Source: Cupriavidus sp. WKF15 (GTDB lineage: Bacteria; Pseudomonadota; Gammaproteobacteria; Burkholderiales; Burkholderiaceae). Taken from it: DNA of 64,000 nucleotides. The position numbers and the translations under genes are program-made. This document shows positions 1-7,384 of this stretch, in pieces. The notes under the pieces were generated by a model, which searched no databases, had not been told where the DNA came from, and saw only the letters and a list, made by a program, of their open reading frames with translations. The DNA is taken from assembly GCF_029278605.1 (NCBI RefSeq), contig NZ_CP119572.1, positions 3,658,001 through 3,722,000 of the forward strand, given 5' to 3'. Numbering within the stretch: the stretch's first letter is position 1; every line of letters begins with the position of its first letter.

Positions 1-560
1 CGTACGGGAATGCGCTCGCCCAGGCCCTCTGCCTGGCACCACGCGTGATCGCGCACCGAGGCCGACGTGGCGGCGCCATTGAAGCGCAGCGCAAAGACCT
101 GGTCTTCCTCGATCTCGCCGCCCGACGGACGGCTGGACACGACCGCGGGGCCGCCGGTCTCGAACCGGTACTCGGCCTTGCCCGCGTAAGGCTTGCCCGC
201 CACGCTGCGCAGGCTGGCGGACATCCGCACCGAACACCGCACGCCCGGCGGCAGGTCGCGCTCGAAGTCGAAGACCCAGTTGCTGGCGTCGACCCAGCGT
301 CCCTGCCCCGCCGTGGCGGCGCCGGTACACGAGAGCGCCGCCGGCGCGGCCGCCTGCACGTCGCCCATTGGCACCATGGCCTCGTCGAAGCGGATCGCCA
401 CCTGGCGCACTTGCGGAACCGTTCCCTCCGGCGAGAAGCGCGTCACCTGCGCCGCGAGCGCGGCCGACACCGACAGCCAGGCCAGCGCGCCCGCCATGAC
501 GGCGCGGCAAGCCGCGCGCCTGCCAAGTCCCCGACCCGGTCGGGCAACGATTCCCATCAT
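1..560 (-). CDS. alpha-2-macroglobulin family protein, N-terminal part (runs off window)
   Basis: This reading frame is open from an ATG at 560 to the window edge, so only the first 186 or so residues are visible and there is no stop. The start has a good Shine-Dalgarno (GGGAGGA) seven bases upstream; a second ATG follows directly. Residues 1-36 look like a signal peptide with a basic start, a hydrophobic stretch (AGALAWLSVSAALA) and a likely cut after ALAAQ. The mature part begins with a FSPEG..P..RQVAIRFDEAMV pattern, followed by a second Ig-like repeat (SSRPSGGEIEEDQVFALRF). Such paired macroglobulin-like beta domains open the large periplasmic bacterial alpha-2-macroglobulins (YfaS type, usually above 1,500 residues), which trap proteases. 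The thioester region is outside the window, so the family call rests on the N-terminus alone. Confidence 0.72.
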   Translation of the reverse strand, partial: MMGIVARPGRGLGRRAACRAVMAGALAWLSVSAALAAQVTRFSPEGTVPQVRQVAIRFDEAMVPMGDVQAAAPAALSCTGAATAGQGRWVDASNWVFDFERDLPPGVRCSVRMSASLRSVAGKPYAGKAEYRFETGGPAVVSSRPSGGEIEEDQVFALRFNGAATSASVRDHAWCQAEGLGERIPV

Positions 561-657
561 CCTGCGATCCTCCCGTCAAAGCACCCGGCGAGGGTGACAT
601 GTGACGTTTGGGAGTGCAAGGCCGGCACTCAAACCTGCAACGCGGCCGACAAAAAAT

Positions 658-1146
658 TCAGCGCAGGTGCGACAGCGGCAAGGCGCCTTCGCACTTGAGC
701 GCGGTCAGGACAATGTTGGAACGAATACTCTCCACGCCGGGCACCCGCATCAGCCGCTTCATCGTGAACTCGGCCAGGGTGGGCAGGTCGGGCACGACTA
801 CGCGGATCAGGTAATCGGCCTCGCCCGCCACGGAATAGCATTCCTGCACTTCCTCGAGCAGCAGGATTTCCTCGCCGAAGCGTTCGATGATGGTGTCGCC
901 GTGGTGCGCCAGCTTGACGCTGATAAAGACCTGCACACCGAGCCCGAGCGCCTGGGTCGACAGGCTCACGCGATAGCCCGTGATGACGCCGTCGGCTTCC
1001 AGCCTCGCAAGCCGCCGCCCGACCTGGCTGGGCGACAGGTGTACGCGCTCGGCCAGCTGCTGGTGGGTGGAGCGCCCGTCGGCCTGCAGGGCCGCGATCA
1101 GTGCCAGGTCGAACTGGTCAAGCGAAACCATACGTTGTTTCCGCAT
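658..1146 (-). CDS. Lrp/AsnC family transcriptional regulator
   Basis: This 162-residue protein has the two-part Lrp/AsnC layout: an N-terminal winged helix-turn-helix (roughly residues 7-65, with LIAALQADGRSTHQQLAERV and SPSQVGRRLARLEADGVI) and a C-terminal RAM/ligand-sensing domain (about 75-150, with AGEADYLIRVVVPD). The ATG at 1146 gives a normal family length; a second ATG at 1131 is also possible. The gene is divergent from phhA with 141 bp between the starts, the classic arrangement for an Lrp-type activator of phenylalanine and tyrosine catabolism. I infer that it senses phenylalanine or tyrosine and controls phhAB; the ligand cannot be read from sequence. Confidence 0.9.
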   Translation of the reverse strand: MRKQRMVSLDQFDLALIAALQADGRSTHQQLAERVHLSPSQVGRRLARLEADGVITGYRVSLSTQALGLGVQVFISVKLAHHGDTIIERFGEEILLLEEVQECYSVAGEADYLIRVVVPDLPTLAEFTMKRLMRVPGVESIRSNIVLTALKCEGALPLSHLR

Positions 1147-1287
1147 TAATTAGCCATATAGCGCGGATTATATGCGCCAGTCTCCCCAGCAAGACCGATT
1201 TTGCGGCCAGTTTGCGGCAATGCACGCCTAAACTACGCAGATAAACCGCATCACGGCGCTCCGCGCCAAACCCAGGAGACAAATTCG
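1147..1287. promoter_or_regulatory. divergent promoter region between the Lrp regulator and phhA
   Basis: This is the shared upstream region of two divergent genes. It is more AT-rich close to the regulator (around 1146-1172, with ATTAATTAG and GGATTATATG) than the coding DNA around it. A good Shine-Dalgarno for phhA (AGGAG) lies at 1274-1278. No convincing -35/-10 pair or Lrp operator could be fixed by eye. Confidence 0.5.
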
Positions 1288-2238
1288 ATGCTCGCTTCCG
1301 CCAGCGCCCCAGTCCAGGAGGCTTCCGGCCAGTTCGACGGTGCCTTCCAGGGCACCATGACCGAAAAGCTCAGGGAGCAATTCGACGCCGGCCTGCTGTC
1401 CGGCCAGGAACTGCGCCCGGACTTCACCATCGCGCAGCCGGTGCACCGCTATACCAGCACCGACCACGCCATCTGGCGCAAGCTCTACGAGCGCCAGGCG
1501 TCGATGCTGCGCGGTCGCGTCAGCAATGAATTCCTGCAGGGCCTGGCCACGCTGGGCATGGAAAAGGACCGCGTGCCGGAATTCGACCAGCTCAACGAGA
1601 CGCTGATGCGCGCCACGGGCTGGCAGGTGGTCGCCGTGCCGGGCCTGGTGCCCGACGAGGTGTTCTTCGAGCACCTGGCCAACCGCCGCTTCCCGGCCAG
1701 CTGGTGGATGCGCAAGCCCGAGCAGCTCGACTACCTGCAGGAGCCGGACTGCTTCCACGACGTGTTCGGCCATGTGCCGCTGCTGATCAACCCGGTCTTC
1801 GCCGACTACATGCAGGCCTACGGCAAGGGCGGTCTCAAGGCGGCTGGCCTGGGCGCGCTCGACATGCTGGCGCGCCTGTACTGGTACACGGTGGAATTCG
1901 GCCTGATCCGCACGCCCGAAGGCCTGCGCATCTACGGCGCCGGCATCCTGTCCAGCCAGGGCGAGTCGATCTACAGCCTGGATTCGGCCAGCCCCAACCG
2001 CATCGGCTTCGATGTGCGCCGCATCATGCGCACGCGCTACCGCATCGACACCTTCCAGAAGACCTACTTCGTGATCGACGACTTCGAGCAGCTGTTCGAC
2101 GCGACCCGGCCGGACTTTGCGCCGCTGTACCAGGAACTGCGCAACCTGCCGACGCTGGGCGCGGGCGACGTGGCCGAAGGCGACCAGGTGCTCAACGTGG
2201 GCACCCGCGAAGGTTGGGGCGACAGCGACGATATCTGA
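1288..2238 (+). CDS. phhA: phenylalanine 4-monooxygenase (phenylalanine hydroxylase)
   Basis: The product of 316 residues converts L-phenylalanine to L-tyrosine with tetrahydropterin, O2 and non-heme iron. The start at 1288 is chosen because AGGAG lies nine bases before it; the frame stays open upstream to 1201 but that extension has no ribosome site. The iron-binding His-His-Glu set is visible: [12 protein letters not shown] supplies the two histidines (about residues 153 and 158) and YWYTVEFGL the glutamate (about 198). The length suits the single-domain bacterial enzymes, which lack the N-terminal ACT regulatory domain of animal hydroxylases. phhB, which recycles the pterin cofactor, follows 98 bp downstream, and the Lrp regulator is divergent. 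Confidence 0.97.
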   Translation: MLASASAPVQEASGQFDGAFQGTMTEKLREQFDAGLLSGQELRPDFTIAQPVHRYTSTDHAIWRKLYERQASMLRGRVSNEFLQGLATLGMEKDRVPEFDQLNETLMRATGWQVVAVPGLVPDEVFFEHLANRRFPASWWMRKPEQLDYLQEPDCFHDVFGHVPLLINPVFADYMQAYGKGGLKAAGLGALDMLARLYWYTVEFGLIRTPEGLRIYGAGILSSQGESIYSLDSASPNRIGFDVRRIMRTRYRIDTFQKTYFVIDDFEQLFDATRPDFAPLYQELRNLPTLGAGDVAEGDQVLNVGTREGWGDSDDI

Positions 2239-2287
2239 CCCGGAGCGGCCGACCGCACGGTTTTCCGCTTTGTGAAACAATGCCGGC

Positions 2288-2318
2288 AAGCCCGCCAGGG
2301 CGGGCCGGTTTTTTCTTT
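2288..2318 (+). terminator. intrinsic terminator-like hairpin between phhA and phhB
   Basis: GCCCGC (2290-2295) pairs with GCGGGC (2300-2305) and is followed by a T-rich run (GGTTTTTTCTTT). It lies inside the presumed phhA-phhB operon, so it probably lowers rather than abolishes read-through into phhB, or phhB has its own promoter. Confidence 0.7.
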
Positions 2319-2336
2319 CCCCTGATCGAGCCCATC

Positions 2337-2651
2337 ATGACACCCCTATCGCCCCAGGTGCGCGCCACCCTGCTCGCCGACCTCCCCGGCTGGACCGACG
2401 TCGACAACCGCGACGCCATCCAGAAGCGCTTCACCTTCCCCGATTTCAATGCGGCGTTCGCATTCATGACGCGCGTCGCCATCCAGGCGGAGAAGGCCGA
2501 CCACCACCCCGAGTGGTTCAACGTCTACAACCGCGTGGATATCACGCTGTCCACGCACGACGCCAACGGCCTGACCCAGCGCGACATCGACCTGGCCCGT
2601 TTCATCGAGCAGGCCGCCGCTTCGCTGCAGGTGGCCTTGCAGGTGGCCTAA
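2337..2651 (+). CDS. phhB: 4a-hydroxytetrahydrobiopterin dehydratase (pterin carbinolamine dehydratase)
   Basis: The 104-residue product dehydrates the 4a-carbinolamine pterin formed by phenylalanine hydroxylase so that the cofactor can be reduced again. The start at 2337 is the ATG that gives the normal family length; the frame is open far upstream only because it runs antiparallel to coding bias. The family signature is present: [19 protein letters not shown] contains the adjacent histidines of the active site (about residues 60-61), and the third conserved His lies in [16 protein letters not shown]. The gene follows phhA and works with it, but a terminator-like hairpin lies between them. 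Confidence 0.95.
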   Translation: MTPLSPQVRATLLADLPGWTDVDNRDAIQKRFTFPDFNAAFAFMTRVAIQAEKADHHPEWFNVYNRVDITLSTHDANGLTQRDIDLARFIEQAAASLQVALQVA

Positions 2652-2838
2652 GACACGCACGGTCGCCCTGGCGGCACGCAGGCCGCGTACTGAAGGCAAA
2701 CCGAAAGGAAGACAAGGGCCCTGGCCTGTACAATCTGCGCATCGCGGTATTCGCGTGCACGCCACGCCGCGCCTGCCGCATCCTGTCTTCCTTTCCGGCT
2801 GATCCAGCCATGCCCGACGCCCTGCCCCAACTGCCGCC

Positions 2839-3543
2839 ATGCGTATCCTGCTGATCGAAGACGACCGCCAGATCGCCAGCGGCGTCGAAGCCGGCCTGAC
2901 ACGTGCCGGCCACCAGGTGCGCGTGGTCCATGACGGCGTCTACGCCACCGAACACCTGCTGCGCGATCAGCACGACCTGGTCATCCTCGACCTGGGGCTG
3001 CCCGGCATCGACGGCATGACGCTGCTGGCGCGCTACCGTGCCCGCAACCGCACCACCCCCGTCATCATCCTGACCGCGCGCGACGAGCTCGAAGACAAGC
3101 TGTCCGGCCTGAACGCCGGTGCCGACGACTATCTCGTCAAACCCTTTGCCCTGCCCGAGCTGGAGGCGCGCGTGCGCGTGCTGCTGCGCCGCAGCCAGCA
3201 TGGCGAAGCCGTGCCCGACCGCGACGTGCGCCTGGGCCGCCTGCGCCTGTCCGGCAACGACCGCCGCATGTTCATCGACGGCAAGCCGCTGGAACTGTCG
3301 CCGCGCGAGTTCGCGGTGCTGGAACTGCTGCTGCAGCGCCAGGGCCGCGTGGTCAGCAAGGCCCAGCTGCAGGACCACCTGGCGACCTTCGCGCATCCGG
3401 CCGGCGAAGGCGGCGACACCGTTGGCGACACCGCCATCGAAGTCTATGTGCACCGCGTGCGCAAGAAGCTCGAGGAAAGCGACGTCGAGATCGTGACGGT
3501 GCGCGGCTTCGGCTACCTGCTGCAGGTCCGCGTCGGCCAATGA
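2839..3543 (+). CDS. OmpR-family response regulator (TctD/QseB-like)
   Basis: This 234-residue protein has an N-terminal receiver domain (residues 1-115) with the acidic pair EDD at 8-10, the phosphoacceptor Asp in VILDLGLPG (about 51), the conserved Thr in ILTARD and the Lys of YLVKPF. A C-terminal winged helix of OmpR type follows (about 130-230, ending VTVRGFGYLLQ). A histidine kinase gene lies 61 bp downstream, so the two form a two-component pair. The winged helix contains a short Gly-rich insertion (HPAGEGGDTVGDT). The signal and targets are unknown; similarity to TctD and QseB is by domain layout only. Confidence 0.92.
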   Translation: MRILLIEDDRQIASGVEAGLTRAGHQVRVVHDGVYATEHLLRDQHDLVILDLGLPGIDGMTLLARYRARNRTTPVIILTARDELEDKLSGLNAGADDYLVKPFALPELEARVRVLLRRSQHGEAVPDRDVRLGRLRLSGNDRRMFIDGKPLELSPREFAVLELLLQRQGRVVSKAQLQDHLATFAHPAGEGGDTVGDTAIEVYVHRVRKKLEESDVEIVTVRGFGYLLQVRVGQ

Positions 3544-3558
3544 ACGCGCGCCCGTGGC

Positions 3559-3583
3559 GCTGGCCGGCACCGCGCCGGCCAGC
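3559..3583 (+). other. strong hairpin between response regulator and kinase genes
   Basis: GCTGGCCGG (3559-3567) and CCGGCCAGC (3575-3583) form a perfect 9-bp stem with a 7-base loop in the intercistronic gap. There is no T-run, so it is not a standard terminator. It could separate expression of the two genes or stabilise the upstream message. Confidence 0.55.
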
Positions 3584-3604
3584 TGACTGAAAGCTCCCCG
3601 CCCC

Positions 3605-5239
3605 ATGTGGCCGCGCTCCCGTAGTTCCCGCTCCGCCGCCGATCCCGGTACTCAGCCGGTGTCGCCACCGGCCCGCCGCGGCATGGGCCAGGCGCCGCGC
3701 GTGGCGGTCAACGCCAGCCTGCGCGTACACCTGCTGCGCGCGCTGGCCACGCCGCTGTTCGCGCTGGTGCTGGTCAGCGGCTCGCTCTCCTACTGGCTGG
3801 CCGCGCACTACACCACGCAGGTATTCGACCGCGCGCTGTATGGCGTGGCCAATAGCATCGCGCAGCAGATCCGCATTGCCGGGCCGCGGCTGGAGCAGGA
3901 CATCCCGATGATCGCCCAGACGCTGGTCGAGGCCGAGGGCACCGACCGCATCTACTGGCGCATCCATGGCCCGGACGGCCTGATCGGCGGCATGGACACG
4001 TGGCTCGGCTATGGCACCGGCCAGACCACGCTGCATGACGCACGCCTGTTCTATGCCTGGTTCAGCGGCCGCCAGGTACGCGCGGTCCGGCTTCCGGTCA
4101 TGCTGCCGAGCGCCGCCACCGACGAACTCGGCACCAGCGAAGACGGCAAGCTGGCGCGCGGCCCCATCGTGGTGGAGGTGGCGGAACTGCTGGACCGGCG
4201 CGAGACCGCGGCCAACGAGATCCTGCTATCGGTGTCGGTGCCGCTGATCCTGCTGCTGCTGGTGGGCAGCCTGATCCTCTCGCACGTGCTCAAGGAAGAG
4301 CTGGTGCCGCTGCAGATCCTGACCGACAAGCTGAACCGCCAGACTGCGCGCTCGCTGGCCGCACTCGACGAAACCCAGGTGCCGGCCGAGGTGGCGCCGC
4401 TGATCCGCGGCCTGAATGCACTGCTGTCGCGGCTGCGGGATGCGCTGGACGCCCAGCGCAAGTTCATTGCCGATGCCGCGCACCAGCTGCGCACGCCGCT
4501 GACAGCCGTGAAGCTGCACGCTGACCGGGCCATGGAGGCCGATTCGCTCGAAGTGGCCCGCCATGCGCTGCGCGAGCTGCAGACCGCCTCCGACCGCGCC
4601 GTGCGCCTGTCCAACCAGCTGCTGTCGCTGGCCCGCGCGGAGCCCGGGCTGTCGCTGGAGCGGCTGGGTCCGGTGGAGTATTTCGACCTGGCCGAGCTGG
4701 CCTTCGAGACCGGCGCGGAATGGGTGCCCCAGGCGCTGGCGCGCCACCTGGACCTGGGCTTCGAGGTCCTGCCCGGCCCGACCTTTACCGGCAGCTCGCC
4801 GGCCATGGTCCGCGGCAACCGGCTGCTGATGCGCGAAGCGCTGTCCAACCTGATCGACAACGCCGTGAAGTACGTGCCCCCGGGCGGGCGCATCACGGTG
4901 CGCGCGGGCGGCGAGGCACTCGGCAACCGCGGCATGGCGGTGGTGATGGTGGAAGACAATGGCCCCGGCATCGCCCCGCAGCGGCGCGAAGAGGTCTTCA
5001 AGCGCTTCTTCCGTGGCGACCGCCAGGGCGATCAGGCTCCGGCGGCACAGACTGCCGGCGCCGGGCTGGGGCTCGCGATCGTGCATGAAATCATCGGCCT
5101 GCACCACGGCACCATCCGCATCGAGGACGTGCCAGCCGAGGCCTCCGCGTCCGCGGAACCGGGTGCCGGCTGCGAACGGCGCCCGACCATGCGCTTCGTG
5201 ATCCGCATCCCGTGCGAGGCGGCCGGGGTGGCCGCCTGA
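3605..5239 (+). CDS. sensor histidine kinase (TctE/QseC-like)
   Basis: The protein (544 residues from the ATG at 3605; an alternative ATG at 3683 gives 518) is an inner-membrane kinase. Two hydrophobic segments lie near residues 45-65 and 205-230 and bracket a periplasmic sensor region of TctE_N type. The dimerisation/phosphoacceptor box reads FIADAAHQLRTPLTAVK (His about 298), and the ATP-binding domain shows an N-box (ALSNLIDNAVKY), G1 (EDNGPGIA) and G2 (GAGLGLAIVHEI). It is the evident partner of the OmpR-type regulator just upstream. TctE-like kinases often control tricarboxylate uptake, but no transporter is adjacent here, so the signal is open. Confidence 0.92.
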   Translation: MWPRSRSSRSAADPGTQPVSPPARRGMGQAPRVAVNASLRVHLLRALATPLFALVLVSGSLSYWLAAHYTTQVFDRALYGVANSIAQQIRIAGPRLEQDIPMIAQTLVEAEGTDRIYWRIHGPDGLIGGMDTWLGYGTGQTTLHDARLFYAWFSGRQVRAVRLPVMLPSAATDELGTSEDGKLARGPIVVEVAELLDRRETAANEILLSVSVPLILLLLVGSLILSHVLKEELVPLQILTDKLNRQTARSLAALDETQVPAEVAPLIRGLNALLSRLRDALDAQRKFIADAAHQLRTPLTAVKLHADRAMEADSLEVARHALRELQTASDRAVRLSNQLLSLARAEPGLSLERLGPVEYFDLAELAFETGAEWVPQALARHLDLGFEVLPGPTFTGSSPAMVRGNRLLMREALSNLIDNAVKYVPPGGRITVRAGGEALGNRGMAVVMVEDNGPGIAPQRREEVFKRFFRGDRQGDQAPAAQTAGAGLGLAIVHEIIGLHHGTIRIEDVPAEASASAEPGAGCERRPTMRFVIRIPCEAAGVAA

Positions 5240-5262
5240 TGCGGAGTACGGCGTAGCGTCGC

Positions 5263-5784
5263 TTACTTGCCGCCCGACTTCTTGCCCTTGGGCGCCAGCA
5301 TGGTGCCGCGGCACTCCGCACTGCCGCAGCGGCACTCGAATTCCTTCTTCAGCTTCTTCGTATAGCGGGCCTCGATTACCAGCCCGTAGTCATAGAAAAG
5401 CTCTTCGCCCGCGGCAATATCGCGCAGCGCATGGATAAATACGCGGCCCTTCTTCTCGCGCGCCTCGCAGTTCGGGGCGCAGGCATGGTTGATCCAGCGC
5501 GCGCGGTTGCCGCCGAACTTGGCGTCGATCACGCTGCCGTCGTCCAGGCTGAAATAGAACGTGTGGTTGGGATCATTCGGGTCGTGCGGGTGGCGTTCCA
5601 GGGCCTTCTTCCAGGAAATGTGCTCGCCCTTGTACTCGATCACCCGCTCGCCCTCCGCGATCGGCGCAATCGCGTAAACGCCCTTGCCATGCACGCCCGA
5701 CTGGCGCACCTCGATGCGGTCGCTCGCCGACTTGCCCGCCTTGCTTTCCTTGACGCTGTCCTTGCGCTTTGCCTTGTCCGCCAT
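5263..5784 (-). CDS. SET domain protein (lysine methyltransferase-like)
   Basis: The 173-residue protein is almost entirely one SET domain. Recognisable parts are the opening GVHGKGVYAIAPIAEGERVIEY, the pseudoknot segment RWINHACAPNCEA with the NH.C..PN core, the catalytic-side tyrosine of EELFYDYG, and a post-SET cysteine cluster (CRCGSAECRG) that can bind zinc. SET proteins transfer a methyl group from SAM to lysines. The N-terminal 25 residues are lysine-rich (MADKAKRKDSVKESKAGK). The ATG at 5784 is preferred because GGAAGG precedes it; the frame is open to 5901. It is divergent from the HU gene over a repeat-rich spacer. HU or another basic DNA-binding protein would be a plausible substrate, but that is conjecture. 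Confidence 0.88.
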   Translation of the reverse strand: MADKAKRKDSVKESKAGKSASDRIEVRQSGVHGKGVYAIAPIAEGERVIEYKGEHISWKKALERHPHDPNDPNHTFYFSLDDGSVIDAKFGGNRARWINHACAPNCEAREKKGRVFIHALRDIAAGEELFYDYGLVIEARYTKKLKKEFECRCGSAECRGTMLAPKGKKSGGK

Positions 5785-5871
5785 TTGCCTTCCCGTGCTG
5801 TTCGCTTTCCATTGCGTTGCAGGCGCGGGTCGCGCCGACGCGATCGGGATGATACCGGGGCGCCCGGGGAC

Positions 5872-6587
5872 CGTATACGCAAGCCTCATGGCTGGCGCCA
5901 CGTATACGCCGAATCACTACTGAAGGGGCAGGTCATCGATCTGGCAGGACCGTATGCGCAGCCACTGGAATGTGGATAAGGCCGCCCGTTTCTGTGGATA
6001 AGCAGCCGGATTGCGTGTGGGCCGCCTGGGGTTGGCCTGGGGACGCGACAGGAACAAGTCAGACCCTCGACACAGGCACCCCCGCACAGACCCCCGAGTC
6101 ATCCACGCCCGCCAACACTGCGTCCCTGTGGTTCTGGTTTATGTAAACCTTTGATCAGCTTGGCGTTTACCAGCTTATCCACAGAAATAACCGGTGTTTA
6201 CCTACTACCACTATTTGTATACATGAAAAGAAAGATGTAAACCCAGTGGCCACCTTCAGCCGAGGCACGAAATTGGGGGGAGTTCGCGAACGTAAACCCG
6301 GCACAGCGCGTATACGCTCCAGCAGTCCCATGCGATTGCCAGAGGCCGTATACGCGGACCGACGTATACGCCGCCCAACATCATTCACCGCGCGAATGCC
6401 GCCCAAAGAAGAATGCTTGCTATGCAACATAGTGCATGGGCTGGGTTGGAATAGTCGGTCGAAAGTGGGCTGTGGATGGCCAGCCATGCTGTAGCAGGCT
6501 CTGGAAAGCCTCCAGGAGCCCTTCAGGCGCTACGGAGGGCACTCCTCCACCCGATAGAGGTCGTAAGGCTGTAAAGGGCGTATACGC
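5872..6587 (+). repeat. six directly repeated CGTATACGC motifs
   Basis: The octamer palindrome CGTATACG occurs at 5872-5879, 5901-5908, 6309-6316, 6347-6354, 6363-6370 and 6579-6586, and each copy is followed by C, so the 9-mer CGTATACGC is repeated six times in one orientation. A variant CGTATGCGC lies at 5951-5959 and TTGTATACAT at 6215-6224. An 8-mer is expected about once per 64 kb on uniform composition. The spacing is irregular (29, 408, 38, 16 and 216 bp), which argues for protein-binding sites rather than a tandem duplication. Confidence 0.85.
5971..6183. other. three exact DnaA boxes (TTATCCACA)
   Basis: TGTGGATAA, the complement of the consensus DnaA box, occurs at 5971-5979 and 5993-6001, and TTATCCACA at 6175-6183. 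All three match the strong E. coli box at nine of nine positions. They lie within the repeat-rich spacer between the SET gene and the HU gene. Confidence 0.7.
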
Positions 6588-6633
6588 GGTCAGAGGAGTC
6601 CTGAAGGCGCTTCAGGGGCCGGAGGGCGTAAAC
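6143..6633. repeat. cluster of GTAAAC / GTTTAC motifs
   Basis: GTAAAC occurs at 6143-6148, 6237-6242, 6292-6297 and 6628-6633, and its complement GTTTAC at 6165-6170 and 6196-6201. Most extend to TGTAAACC or GGTAAACR. They are interspersed with the CGTATACGC copies and may be a related or a second binding motif. Confidence 0.6.
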
Positions 6634-6853
6634 ATCACTCCCCGTGCGCGCTTCCGGGCTCGCCGAATGGTCCGGCGGCAGCCGAATCACGGCCCGAAGC
6701 CGCTTTCCGGAAAGGTGCTCGTAACAATCTTCATCCGGTGCGCCTTGTCCGGCACGGTATCATGTGGCCCGCGACGTCTTTGCCGGTCCGGCCCAACCGT
6801 GGGCGGACCGTGTCTGGACGTCTGTGTTTTATCAACTCGATACGGAGTGAAGC

Positions 6854-7132
6854 ATGACGAAAACCGAACTGATCGACGCTATCGCGTCTGGCGTGGACGG
6901 TCTGACCAAGGCAAAGGCCGAGCAGGCACTGAACGTGACCCTGTCGGCCATCATGGACGCCGTTGCCAAGGGCGATACGCTGAGCCTGGTCGGCTTTGGC
7001 ACGTTCAGCAAGGGCGAGCGCGGCGAGCGCATGGCCCGCAACCCGCGCACCGGCGAAGAAATCAAGGTGGAAGCAGCCAAGACGGTGAAGTTCAAGGCTG
7101 GCCAGAAGTTCAAGGACGCCGTCAATCAGTAA
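6854..7132 (+). CDS. hupB: HU family DNA-binding protein
   Basis: The 92-residue product is a histone-like HU protein that binds and bends DNA as a dimer. It starts MTKTELIDAIA, carries the signature VGFGTFSKGERGERMARNPRTGEEI (the DNA-binding beta arm with the intercalating Pro, about residues 45-70), and ends with the typical KFKAGQKFKDAVN helix. Length and motifs are standard for HU rather than IHF. GGAG precedes the ATG at a suitable distance. The gene is alone, downstream of the long repeat-bearing spacer and followed by a DUF2272 gene. The choice of hupB rather than hupA as symbol is by habit in betaproteobacteria. Confidence 0.95.
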   Translation: MTKTELIDAIASGVDGLTKAKAEQALNVTLSAIMDAVAKGDTLSLVGFGTFSKGERGERMARNPRTGEEIKVEAAKTVKFKAGQKFKDAVNQ

Positions 7133-7237
7133 GCCCGGAAAGCCTGGCGGGCCACTGCGGCACCCCGGCTTTGCATGACCCCGCCATGCCGCCACCGTGT
7201 CGCCCGAGGGCGCTGGTGCGCGCCGGGCGGGGAAACG

Positions 7238-7246
7238 TTATCCACA
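7238..7246 (+). other. exact DnaA box downstream of the HU gene
   Basis: TTATCCACA matches the DnaA consensus exactly. It lies in the gap between the HU gene and the DUF2272 gene, about 160 bp upstream of the 12-bp CACAG array. Confidence 0.55.
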
Positions 7247-7384
7247 GCACTGGCAAGATACTTCTGCAGCGACCGCTGCACCCCGGACCGGCCCATCCCG
7301 CGGCTGGCCGGCCAGACTGGCAAACTGCCGTTCAGGCGCGCTTGATCAAGGCCGCAGCGTGTGCGGCACATCATTGGGGGCCAC

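Larger units (their letters stand above)
5785..6853. promoter_or_regulatory. long repeat-rich divergent intergenic region between the SET-domain gene and HU
   Basis: About 1.07 kb without a convincing gene on either strand. Short open frames exist (for example 6167-6487 minus) but lack ribosome sites and known domains. The region carries six CGTATACGC copies, six GTAAAC/GTTTAC motifs, three exact DnaA boxes and the palindrome CCTGAAG-GCG-CTTCAGG (6600-6616), listed separately. It must contain the promoters of both flanking genes. Its size and motif density are unusual for a plain promoter. Confidence 0.7.

Noticed and set aside
45..698. Plus-strand frames at the window start
   Set aside because: They are antisense to the alpha-2-macroglobulin N-terminus, which has a signal peptide, family motifs and a good ribosome site on the minus strand.
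5917..6102. Minus-strand frame of 61 codons in the HU-SET spacer
   Set aside because: No start context, and it runs through DnaA boxes and repeats; the region is better seen as non-coding.
5872..6633. A complete chromosomal replication origin
   Set aside because: DnaA boxes and iteron-like repeats are present, but there is no AT-rich unwinding stretch, no dnaA, dnaN or rep gene beside it, so the claim is kept to a binding-site array.
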